Assembly (NCBI GenBank): GCA_038049695.1
Contig: CP142451.1
Location: forward strand, 46,449,001 to 46,513,000
From: Cinnamomum chago
Taxonomy: Eukaryota; Streptophyta; Magnoliopsida; Laurales; Lauraceae
DNA: 64,000 bases
Reading direction: 5' to 3'
In this document: positions 34,616 through 45,313 of the stretch, in pieces
How the letters are laid out: every line of letters starts with the position of its first letter
Position numbering within the stretch: the first letter of the stretch is position 1
Notes under the pieces: model-generated
Told to the model about the DNA's origin: nothing
The model's database searches: none
What the model saw: the letters and a program-made list of their open reading frames with translations, nothing else
Position numbers and translations under genes: made by a program

Positions 34616-35220
34616 ATGCAGCAGGGAGAGTGAAGGGAGCTCAGCCTTGGCCCAGGTATGTAGATATGTTCCTTTTCTTGCTTCTATTCTTTTTTCCCCT
34701 TTCTTTTCTTCTTTTTTTTTTATTTTTTTTATTTTGCTGCGGTTGTTGCAGGTGACGACCAAGTGAAGGAAGGGGAAGAACAAAGGAGAGGAGGGAGGAA
34801 GGAAAGGGAGGAGAAAGAGGGGGGGTTTGCCTTTGGGTGGCCCAGATACGTGGGTCCCGCCTTTTCTTTTTCTTTCTTTCCTTGCTTTTCTAATTTTTTT
34901 TAATCTTGTTGCTGCCATTTTAGGTGGAGACCATGCAGGTTGCAGGCAAACTGAAGGGAGGAGAGGAGGGGGAAAGGAGTAGTGTGGGGTCCCCTTCGAC
35001 GTCCTGGTATGTGGGCTCTGTTTTCCTTCTTTTCTTCCATTTTTTATTTTTTTTATACCACTGTTGTTGCTTGCAGGTGGAGGCTGAGTAGCGCAGCGAG
35101 GAGTAGGGAGGTGGAGAAGCACGGGTCCGACAGTGTCCAGGTATGTAGGCCCCACGATCTATCCTCCTTCCACCTCTTTTCTTTTCTTCCTTTTTTTTTT
35201 TTTGAACAATGGCTGCAGAA
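34616..35220. repeat. Tandem repeats with splice-site-like junctions
   Basis: About four diverged units of roughly 150-165 bp. Each has CAGGTATGTAG or similar (34653, 35008, 35139; degenerate at 34842), then a T-rich run, then TTGCAGGTG or TTTTAGGTGGAG (34747, 34919, 35074), then a purine-rich GGAGG stretch. The minus-strand frames here (34586-35155, 34920-35303) are low-complexity P/S/K-rich products of the repeat and are not called genes. Confidence 0.65.
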
Positions 35221-35489
35221 TGGGGTTTTGGGCTCAGTTTTGGCCAAGGGCAGCCATGGGCATGGTTGATTTTGGTCAGGAAAAAAAAGAGTTGGGGGTT
35301 CATGAATCCACCCCCTTATTCGAGTTTGGAAGGTTGCTCAATGGGGATGCCATAGTGAAATTGTTTCGGGTAGAAAATGGGCATTGGCTGTGACTAGTTA
35401 GGATTGATGGAATGATGGGAATGGCCTGGTCCCTAATTGCCTCCTCGTGTTCAAGACGTATAATGACTGATCCCTAACCATTTGTCTCT

Positions 35490-36209
35490 GTGATCTTTAG
35501 GCAGAGGCTCGTAGCGAGCACGATAGACCGTTCATAGAAAGAACTGCTTCGGCAATGCAGCTATGAGCTCTACTCATGCGATGATTCTATTTTGATTCTT
35601 CTAACATTGATGTGCTTTGTAATCATGTCGTGTGCAGATCAAGGAATTACGGGTCAAGCTTAGGAACTTTGAGGCCTCTGCGTAGGTGAGCACCCTTTAT
35701 TCTTTCAGATTTCATGTTTCTTGCTACAAGTTTTCTGGATGTAATGCTTCTTTGTATGTTGTCTTGCAGAGCGGTGCTATTGTTGCTTTTGTTCCCCACT
35801 TCTTATCTTGGGCGAGGAGAAGGCTCGCATTCACGAGTAGTATGCCCGGCGCATAGACCGCACGCAGCTAGGTCATGATGAGGTGGTTGCTGACTTGCAG
35901 AGATGCCTTGAGCGATATCGCCAAAGGGCAGAGGAGAGAGGTTACACATTTTTGGATTCGGTTCGCTCCCCTTCTCAGCGTGCTCTTGGTCCGTCTTCAT
36001 TCGCTTCATCAGCTCGTCATGAGGAGCGGCTCCATAGAGTTGTTATTCTTCGATTGATTTCTCCAAGATCTGTCCCTTGTGTATTCTTGTTCCATGTTGT
36101 ATCCATATATTGCTGGCCATGTATTCGTGTCATTTCACGTCATCCTTGGCTCATGGTGTGTACTTGGTATGATGTGTATCTTTTGCACATGTGTATTATG
36201 TATGTGTAA
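35490..36209 (+). pseudogene. Decayed exon-like fragment, coiled-coil type
   Basis: Three short blocks read like exons between AG/GT-type borders: AEARSEHDRPFIERT near 35500, IKELRVKLRNFEAS near 35640-35683, and a longer block from about 35810 with EEKARIHE, a stop, then RTQLGHDEVVADLQRCLERYR and on to about 36030. The composition (E, R, Q, L, regular charge) suggests a coiled coil. A frame with ATG covers 35883-36209. I do not recognise the family. It may be a captured host-gene fragment or part of a gypsy element. Confidence 0.35.
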
Positions 36210-36391
36210 TTGAGATAGTGTGTTTGATGCCTTAGAAGTGCTATGGAAATGTGGTTGAATGATGAGGTGCTTTTGTGGGGTGCTAGGGGAATATATGAGG
36301 TGTTTTTCTTTCACAGGTAATAGGTTTTTTGTATCCGGAGATTTTCCGGGGTCCGAAAAATAAGGGGAGGTGTTGTTCTCGAAATTCATGC

Positions 36392-36780
36392 TATAAGCAT
36401 AGATCTCGTAAAAAAGACCATCAGTAACCAAAGGAAGAATAGACCAAATGAAAACAACCTCATATCAACTTTGACTTGGAGGAACAGTGTAGATTCAAGG
36501 TTCCCAAACAATGGGGAGTGCCTGGGTGTGTGATGCTTGTGGCCTAAGCAATTCTATGTTTTAAGGGACTCACATTGTTAGCTACTCTAGCATAGAACTT
36601 GTAAAAAAGACCATCAATAACCAAAGGCAAAATAGACTAGATGAACACAACCTCATATCAACTTTGACCTGGAGGAACAGTGTAGATTCAAGGTTCTCAA
36701 ACAATGGGGAGTGTCTGGGTGTGTGATGCTTCTGGCCTAAACAATTCTATGTTTTAAGGAATTCACGTTGTTAGCTATGA
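36392..36780. repeat. Tandem duplication of about 193 bp
   Basis: Two copies start ATAGATCTCGTAAAAAAGAC (36399) and ATAGAACTTGTAAAAAAGAC (36592). They stay alignable through ATTCTATGTTTTAAGG, with about 10 percent differences by eye. No coding content. Confidence 0.75.
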
Positions 36781-37639
36781 ATATAAAGGCAGAGGTTTAA
36801 GACAATTGCACTTTCGAATCGCACAACATATGATATCATAAAGGGGTGTGCATGGCATGCATCATAGTATATCATAGCAGACATAATTTATATTTCCCAA
36901 GTTTGGTCATCTCCACTTTAATCTTTTCAAATTATGAGTTGTGCACAAAACAATACCCGTAAGAAAAATGCCCCAGCTTGTGGGATGCTTCAGATGTGAT
37001 CCGGGTTGAGTTCCTTGCAAGGTCTCAAAACAAACTTCTTAGTTTAATATTTTTTGGCCCCCTACATAGTTTGGCTAAGGTAGCATTTTTCTTTGTCGGT
37101 AAAAATGTCAGGGGGCTGAGAATAACAAGATAGAATTGGTACCTTAGGGAATATGTTTCTCCTGTATCTGACGAAAAGTTATTAGTAGTAAGAGCATGCG
37201 TGAGTGATGGACCCAGCTTTCGTCCTCTCCTTCCACCCCGGGGCTACCGGGGTCCAGCGGAGGAGAAAAGTGAGTCATCAACATTTTTTTTGTACGGGTA
37301 TGCCAGATTTTCTATTCTATTTGGAATTGAAGTGGTGATCCGGAGATTCAGTTTCACAAGTAGAAAGGAAATCAACTCTTTTTTCTAACTTTCCATTGCA
37401 CATATATTTTAAGAAAGAGGCAATTTTTTTTTAAATGCCTTGAGAGGCAATTTCATTTTGTTTGCCATGAGAGGGGATTTGTGCTGTGAAAGGCGATTTA
37501 CAAATCTCATCAATAATGAAAGACAAGAAATGTGATTTTTTTGTCTCTTTACAAAGAATACAACATACAATAGAAAAGTAAGAAAATGAATCTGACTTCT
37601 CAAGAGATTGCGAGGACTCATTCAGATCGACGGTCATCA
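36781..37639. other. Unassigned sequence
   Basis: No gene or terminal repeat seen. A GC-rich block at 37200-37280 (CCACCCCGGGGCTACCGGGG) stands out from its A+T-rich surroundings. A 62-codon frame at 37200-37388 has no recognisable motif. Bases 37635-37639 (CATCA) are the TSD of the next LTR. Confidence 0.4.
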
Positions 37640-39392
37640 TGTTGGAAGTAGGTGGGCCTTCCAGACAGGTTTCAAAAACTTTTGACCCACTTGATGCAGG
37701 GATAAATTTTCTAGAAAGGCAACAAACCCAATCCAGGATGCAATTCCTCAAACTCATAAACCATGTACCACAATATATCCTATCTAGAAGATAGAAAACA
37801 ACACCTAAACATGCAACCACGAAATCTACAGCATACAAGGATGTAGATTTATACCTTTGGAGCCTTGTAGTGCTCTAATGGAGAATTTGAGTTCTTTCTT
37901 TGATGATGAACACCTTCACTAACCAAATCAGAATCTCCAACACCTTTTGATCTTCCACGCTATGACCCGTATTAGATCTCTTTTTCTTAAGAAGATGGTG
38001 GAATCTTCAAGAGAAAATCCAACTAGAAACTCCAAGGAACTAGAGGAGAAAGAGATGAGAGAAATTTGTGCAACACTTGCACTATGAGGAGGGCTTTATG
38101 TGGAACACAATGGTGGACGTCCAAGAGGGGTTCATTCCTCTATTTGTGGTCCTCCATTCCACCTCTTTTCCTATTTGAAATAGAAGTTTAACTCCCATTA
38201 CAAAATAGTAACCTTCTCCCTTGCTAGTTGCCATAGAAGTCTTACTTCCACAACCATTAGTAGTTTTCTCCTTTCTAATTAAAATAGAAGTCCTACTTCC
38301 ATTAAAAATCAGTAACTTACTATTACCACTATTAGAAGTCTCACTTCAAATAGAAATAGTAACCTTCCTTTTAGAGTTCAAGTAGAATTAGTATATTTCT
38401 AATAATTTGGGCTAGTGTGGGGACCACTAGGGATTCCTTAGAAAGATGTCTCCAACTGGGACACACGACCCCACATCTCATGTGCAATCCGGGCCCACAG
38501 TTAATTGCAAATAACTCCACTATATAAATGCAATTGCACTCCAGTCTTAGGAATAAATTACAATGAAGACCCTAAACTTCCTCAGTACCACAAGTAGGCC
38601 CCTCCATCTATATCCATGGATCAATTGGACCTGTCCACCAAAATAGATCCACATCTTATTATCCTTGAGCCCCAATTAATTATAGTGATCATTTGGTACC
38701 GATCCAATTAACTCTTAATCGGAATGGGTGCGCACTTACCAATGATAAATCCATTAATTGGCACAAGGGGATAATGTAGATAGATTCCATCTTGATCATT
38801 GCATGTTCCCACAGTCCTACTACTGCGTACCCAAGACACCAAGGTGTTGACTTACAATTGGCCTCACTCATTGGTGACTCAAAGCAAATGAATAGACAGA
38901 AACTTGAGTTCATCAATGTCTCAGGATTGAGAGCCTATTGCTAGGGAATTATGAGAGCAGACCTTAAAGTAAAGACAGTGTATATAAGGTGTTTCTCATT
39001 GTCTTTCAATACATCCAATGTACCAGCACCATGATCCGGAATCTTACATTCTGATGATCAAGACAAATCACACTATCTCATAGTGATCAAAGTGCTGCAA
39101 CCTTGTCAGATGAGATGCCCAATCTCATCACTGGTTGTGAAGATATTTAAGTATAAGATTTGCAATACTTGTCTCCTGTATGTGGATCTCATCCACACAC
39201 ATATATTACATCTAGTATACTTGTGGACTCCGATTCATCTCATGAATCATTATGTCATTCGTATTGGTTATGTGCAAATAAGTAATAAAACACCATTCAT
39301 CTCGTGAAAGGAAAGCAATAATATATATTGATAAATAAAGAAATTAATCAATTTATTCATCATATACAGGTATTGAGACCATAAAACTAACA
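37640..39392 (-). mobile_element. Solo LTR 1, Copia-3 family
   Basis: 1753 bp, TGTTGGAAGTAGG to AAAACTAACA, with a perfect TSD CATCA (37635-37639 and 39393-39397). It matches the Copia-3 LTR (57330-59090) in the same orientation. The TATAAAAGG of its relatives is degraded here (minus-strand CCACATAAAGCCC near 38090). It formed by LTR-LTR recombination or equivalent loss of the interior. Confidence 0.9.
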
Positions 39393-39753
39393 CATCAGTC
39401 ATGTATGGACTTCGCCATCGTCCTTCAGATGAGAACACATGATGATTTGATTCTTTGGCTTGGCTTGGACCTCAGTTTTTTAGAGGATAAAGACCAAGGG
39501 GGGGGGTCCTATATCCAATAAAAATCGAGTAAACAGGCTGAAAAGCCGCGTTTTGGCCATGTTGGATAGGAGGAGAGGGGACCTTGGGGGGTTGGGCCCC
39601 CAAGGGGCTTCGATCACCTTGTGGTGTTTCTGCAGCAGAGTAGCAGAACTTCTTTAGAATCTCTCTCTCTTACTTATGTGTATGTGTGTATGTCTCTCTG
39701 TGAGCCTGTGTATATGTATGTGTCTCTTTGTGTGTATAATTATGTGTCTCTCT
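39393..39753. other. Spacer between the two solo LTRs
   Basis: 361 bp with G-rich runs and a TG/TCTC microsatellite (about 39655-39753). It contains the TSD copies CATCA and TCTCT. No gene. Confidence 0.6.
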
Positions 39754-41504
39754 TGTTAGTTTTATGGTCTCAATACCAGTATATGATGAATAAATTGATT
39801 AATTTCTTTATTTATCAATATATATTATTGCTTTCCTTTCATGAGATGAATGATGTTTTATTACTTGTTTGCACATAACCAATACAAATGACATAATGAT
39901 TCATGAGATGAACCAGAGTCCACAAGTATACTAGATGTAATATATGTGTGTGCATGAGATCCACATACAGGAGACATGTATTGCAAATCTTATACTTAAA
40001 TATCTTCACAACCAGTGATGAGATTGGGCATCTCATCTGACAAGGTTGCAGCACTTTGATCACTATGAGATAGTGTGATTTGTCTTGATCATCAGAATGT
40101 AAGATTCCGGATCATGGTGCTGGTACATTGGATGTATTGAAGGACCATGAGAAGCAACTTATATACATTGTCTTTACTTTAAGGTCTGCTCTCATAATTC
40201 CCTAGCAATAGGCTCATAATCCTGAGACATTAATGAACTCAAGTTTCTATCTATTCATTTGCTTTGAGTCACCAATGAGTGAGGCAAATTGTAGGTCAAC
40301 ACCTCGGTGATTTGGGTACGTGGTAGTAGAGCTGTGGGAACATTTAATGGTCAAGATGGAATCTATCTTTAATATCCTCTTGTGCCAATTAATGGATTTA
40401 TCATTGGTAAGTGCGCACCCATTCCAATTAAGAGTTAATTGGATCGGTACCAAATGATCATTATAATTAATTGGGGCTCAAGGATATTAAGATATGGATC
40501 TAATTTGGTGGACAGGTCCAATTGATCCATGGATATTGATAGAGGGGCCTACTTGTGGTACTGAGGAAGTTTAGGGTCTTCACTGTAATATATTCCTAAG
40601 ATTGGAGTTCAGTTGCATTTATATAGTGGAGTTATTTGCAATTAACTGTGGGCCCGGATTGCACATGAGATGTGGGGTCGCGTGTCCCAGTTGGAGCCAG
40701 CTTTCTAAGGAATCCCTAGTGGTCCCCACGCTAGCCCAAGATATTAGAAAGATACTAATTATAGTAGAACTCTAAAAGGAAATAGAAAGTTACTATTTCT
40801 ATTTGAAGTAAGACTTCTAATAGTGGTAATAGTAAGTTACTAATTATTAATGGAAGTAGGACTTCTATTTTAATTAGTAAAAGAGGAAGTTACTAATCAT
40901 ATTTGAAGTAAGACTTCTAATTGTGATTTAGTAAGGAACTAATTGTAGTGGAAGTAAGACTTCTATTTCAATTAGTAAGAGGAGGTGGCTTGAATGCTAT
41001 AAAAGGAGGAGAGGAGAGCCATTGGACGTCCACTATGCATGATCCCATCTTGGAATTCACGCCCAAGATCCCTAGTGTAAGAGTTGCACACCTCTCTTCC
41101 TCTCACTCTTCTAGTTTCCTTTAGGGTTTTTCTCCTGGAGATTCCACCATCTTCTTGAGAAAAGAGAATCTGATACGGGTCATAGCGTGGAAGGTCAAAA
41201 GGTGTTGGAGATTCTAATTTGATTAGTGAAGGTGTTCATCATCAAAGAAAGAATTCAAATTCTCCATTAGAGCACAACTAAGGTCCAAAGGTATAATCTA
41301 CATCCTTGTATGTTGTGGATTTCGTGGTTGTATGTTTAGGTGTTGTTTTCTATCTTCTAAATAGGTTATATTGCTGTACAAGATTTACGAGTTTGAGGGA
41401 TTGTATCCTGGATTGGGTTTATTGCCTTCTAGATAGTTGATCCCTGCATCAAGTGGGTCAAAATTTTTTGAAACCTATGTGAAAGGCCCACCTATTTTCC
41501 AACA
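39754..41504 (+). mobile_element. Solo LTR 2, Copia-3 family, opposite orientation
   Basis: 1751 bp, TGTTAGTTTTATGG to TTTTCCAACA, with a perfect TSD TCTCT (39749-39753 and 41505-41509). It is the reverse complement in layout of solo LTR 1. It keeps a good TATA box, TATAAAAGG, at 40998-41006, followed by a purine-rich GAGGAGAGG leader. Confidence 0.9.
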
Positions 41505-41509
41505 TCTCT

Positions 41510-42208
41510 GTGTGTATATGTGTGGATCTCTTTGAATGACCCCTTTTTATAGGCTTTTGGTAGCCATGGGGTGATTTATGGCATTGATGGCCCATGATGA
41601 GAGAATTGATGGTATTGATGCTCCATGATGGGAGGAGTTACACGTTTTAATTCTTTTATTTTGTAACTCCTTTTTCTTGGCTTGTGATTGGCCGATGGAG
41701 AATGATGGGCATTTAATCGCCTTTAAGCTCCATGATGAGAGGAGTTTCATGGTTTAATGCCATGATTGTTTGGATTTGTAACTCCCATTTGCTTGATTCT
41801 GATTGGGCCGCCCAAAATAATGGGTTAATGACCGCATTAAGTTGCCATAAAACGGATCAATTAACAGCATTAAGTGGTCGCCAGGGCATTTGAAGAGTCG
41901 CGGGCCGTGCTGCGTCTTTTGGAATTCTTCTTGTGACGATCGTCGATGGATCCACATGTTGTTTGATGTCGGATGGCGATGCAACTTCAGACATTGATTG
42001 GTGCTAGTGGGCTAGTGACATCTGTCTTGTCGATTTTTCGATCAGTCGGACAGAAAGTGTACTTTCTTGGTCAGCTAGTTGGGGATCTTGGAGTGATCAA
42101 TGATGATTTCATGCTCTTGACGGCGGATCCGAAATGTTGATGAAGATCAATTGATTTCAAGCATCAAAAATCAGATTTCCGAAAAAACAGAGGGGCTAGA
42201 ATTCCCGA
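41510..42208. other. Probable gypsy-LTR sequence left of Unit E
   Basis: Continuous with 55090 onward once Unit E is removed, as the shared CCCGA TSD shows. It contains two diverged copies of a block with CCATGATG-GAGGAGTT...TTTGTAACTCC...TGATTGG (near 41625-41695 and 41730-41810). No coding frame. Confidence 0.5.
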
Positions 42209-42612
42209 TGTCGCAACCCAGGACCGGGTCTTTCGAACTAATCCTGGATCGGGACTGATTGATTGTGTGAGATGTTAGGTGATGAGTGTAAAGTGTGCAC
42301 ATTTATTTAATTTCTCACATGTGTCTGCGGTGAGGATATCACAACCATATATGAACATTTCTATTAAGTGCGGAAGCGTGTAGTAAATCAAATATTCAGA
42401 CCATCTCTAGTCATAAAGACAATAACACAAGTATAATACTGTATCAGAATGAGCAATGATCATTAGCATGTTTTCCAAAAGTAAGTTAAAGTTTATACAA
42501 AAGATCATTTAATTACATTCCCAAAAATAGAGGCCAACAAAGGCCAATATAAACAAAATACCAATGGTTAAAAGTTTTCCCAAAATGTTATCTCTCTCTA
42601 GCAATCAAATGT

Positions 42613-42704
42613 CTAAACGACATCATTGGCATGCCACTCAACTAAGTGCTGCGGTTCACTGACCGCCTCCTCTAGCTCCTCCTCAAGGTAACCGGCAACG
42701 GGAC
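42613..42704 (-). other. Unit E putative terminal exon, acidic peptide
   Basis: 92 nt from the acceptor to the end of TAG, in the same phase as Units B and C. The peptide contains EEELEEAVSEPQHLVEW. A TGA (in TTTGACCC) lies in frame just upstream of the acceptor, so the frame is open only from the exon border. Confidence 0.5.
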
Positions 42705-43701
42705 CTGAGTACCAAAGAGTGGGTCAAACACGACGGTTTGACAAATGGGTAAAAAGACATAACAATTCAATAATAAATACATTTACCTTTAAAAGCATTT
42801 AAACCTGTTCGATCAATAACTTCATAAAAGAATCAAATCATTTAATGAAAACATAAGCACAGTGTAAAACCTGTATGGGTATCCAAGGAAATCGGGAAAC
42901 AAGCAAGATGACAACCACACATAGCTAAATCCTCTATCACCGAAGTGACAGAGCAAGATCAAGGCGTTGACCTCAGTCACCGTAGTGAGGAGGTACAACG
43001 AAATATACATATACATATACATATAATATACTATACATGACCACGGTAGCGAGCCGGGCATCGGGAACCACAATAGCAATCTGCGGCATCGGGACAAGAC
43101 CACGGTAATAATCGGGTGCGGGATCCAAACTGCAGTTGGTGGGACAAGAGGGGGATCTCCAAGTTGGTGGATCAAACCAACGAGGTTATCCAAGCTTAGT
43201 GGTTCCGACTCATAGGTCAAATAACAATTCGAGACATGTACAAGTAAATCAAGTGCAAGTAAATAAACGGGTGGGGCAAAGATGCTCAAAGGCATAACTG
43301 CCATTTCATGTCGGGCAACACATTTCAGGACAATTAACTGTAACTAGTGTAACTTCAATGGTTTTGGGAAACAAGTCATGTAGTATAAATCTCGGGAACA
43401 GTAAGGTACAATAAATAATTGAAGTTTTGGGTTCAAGATTTGTTCAAAGTGAATAGGGGTCCAGTATGTCTAAATCGATAAAAACTTGGTACTCCTTGAG
43501 TTTGGGGACATTCCGGGGTCCTTATACACTTTGAATTTTTCAAGACTTCAACGAAATCTTTGTGATGTGGTTTTATTCACGAAAGGATGTTCAAACATAG
43601 GAACGGTTCTTCTCATTGCAATAGGGCTCTCAACAGACCTTTCTTAAACATTGAGACATTTCATTATTGCTCCCAAAACAATCCCAGGTGAACAGTACCC
43701 A

Positions 43702-43961
43702 ACGCTCGAGCGGACTATGGGTTCGCTCGAGCGGTGAGCTCTCTGGAATGGTTGTCTGGGTGGGTTCACTCCAGTGAATTTGAGGTAGCTCGAACGAACT
43801 CATCCAGTAGGTGGTTGGCTCGAGCGAAGATTCAGTTCGCTCGAACTAACCACTCTCTGGAACTAGTTCTGGGAGGGTTCACTCGAGCGACAAAGGTCTG
43901 CTCGAGCGAACTGTCCACTGGAATGACACGAATCCTTTTCTGGACACTTCGCTCGAGTGAA
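43702..43961. repeat. TCGA palindrome array of Unit E
   Basis: About nine CGCTCGAGCG-type sites, some decayed (CACTCGAGCGA, GCTCGAACGAAC), with the same TCTCTGGAA and CTGTCCA spacers and the same order as in Unit C. Confidence 0.75.
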
Positions 43962-45313
43962 CTGTCCAGAAATTGATTCTGGGACAGTTCTTCTCCTCTC
44001 TTTCTTTTCCTTTTTCAATCCCTTTTAGCTCCTTTGTATACACCAAGAGAGGGGTTCAAAACTTTATCCAAATCAACATCAATTTTCCAACAACATCCAT
44101 TCTAACCTCCTCCAACATATCACATCCAAAAACAAGGAAAAGAGGGAAAGAAATCACTACACACAAGAGTACATTTGAGATAAAGCAAGAGAAAATTAAA
44201 TGCTATGAACCAATACATCTCTATGGCAATAAATACACTATCAAGGCTCTTTCACGAACATTTATTTCAAGACAATGCATTAAATAGGCAAGAGTGAAAA
44301 ACAACACAATAAGTCCCATTTCTCATAGAATCATTGAAAGCTCATAAAAATCAAATCATCCACTTGCCTTTGGTCTATAATAAGCAAATCAAGCTCTAAT
44401 CAAGCCTTCCAAGTCAAAGGTCCAAGCTACAAGCAAAAACCCCCAAAACAAAACCCTAAAAGAGTCAAACATGGAATGGGGAGGAAAAAGCTTCAATAAT
44501 AGAGATGGGGATTCCCTTAGGCTAGGAGAACACAACAACAAAAGAGGGGAAAGATTACTTATATGATAGTTCTTCAAAATGCTAGGTTAGTACCAAAGGA
44601 GGTCTTGGAGTAGGTGGTTTTCTCCACAAATGCTATTAAGAGAGAGCTCTCAAAGAGATGAAGAAGATGATGGCCTCAAATCTCCTATTGGTGCAAGTTT
44701 GGGGGTGGATTGAGGATGGAGAAGCAATAAGAAGAAGAAGGAAGGGAAACCCTAGTTTGAGAAGTTTTAGTTTGCTAGAAAAGGGGAAAAGGGAAGGGAG
44801 TCCTCCTTATATACAAAAATGGGGTTGGGTCCCACCACTAGAATTATTCAAGGGCTGAAATCATGTCTATTGAGATCTCGGATGAATTCGACGAAGAAGG
44901 AAGAAATGATCACTGAAATATCTAGTTTCCAAAAAGTATATGTTTTGAGGGGTTTTGGGGATATCAAGTTTTGGGTACAGATTTAGTGTAAAAAGACTAT
45001 TTTGCCCTCAAGGCTCGGAAATCGGGTTTCGGGATCTCGGACGGGCACGAGATCAACATAAAACTTGCATGGATTAACAAGATAAACAAAACAGGATAAA
45101 AACACAAATCAAAACAATTCCGAAAAATCCCCTAAGTAAACGCAAAGTCACAAAAGGAACTCCCAAAGGGCCCCACTAGTCACCAAAGCACTCAAAATTC
45201 CCCAAAACTATATCAAAAGCTATTCCAAACCCAACTTAGTCAAAGACTACTAATCACGCTTATGACTAACACATGACTTAATTAACACTAATCGGGTTCT
45301 CTTGGGTCGGGAT

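Noticed and set aside
34586..35155. 189-codon minus-strand frame
   Set aside because: Low-complexity K, P and S product of tandem repeats. Overlapping frames on both strands are open for the same reason.
37200..37388. GC-rich 62-codon frame as an organellar DNA insert or gene
   Set aside because: The composition stands out, but I recognise no plastid or mitochondrial gene, and the frame is too short to support a call.
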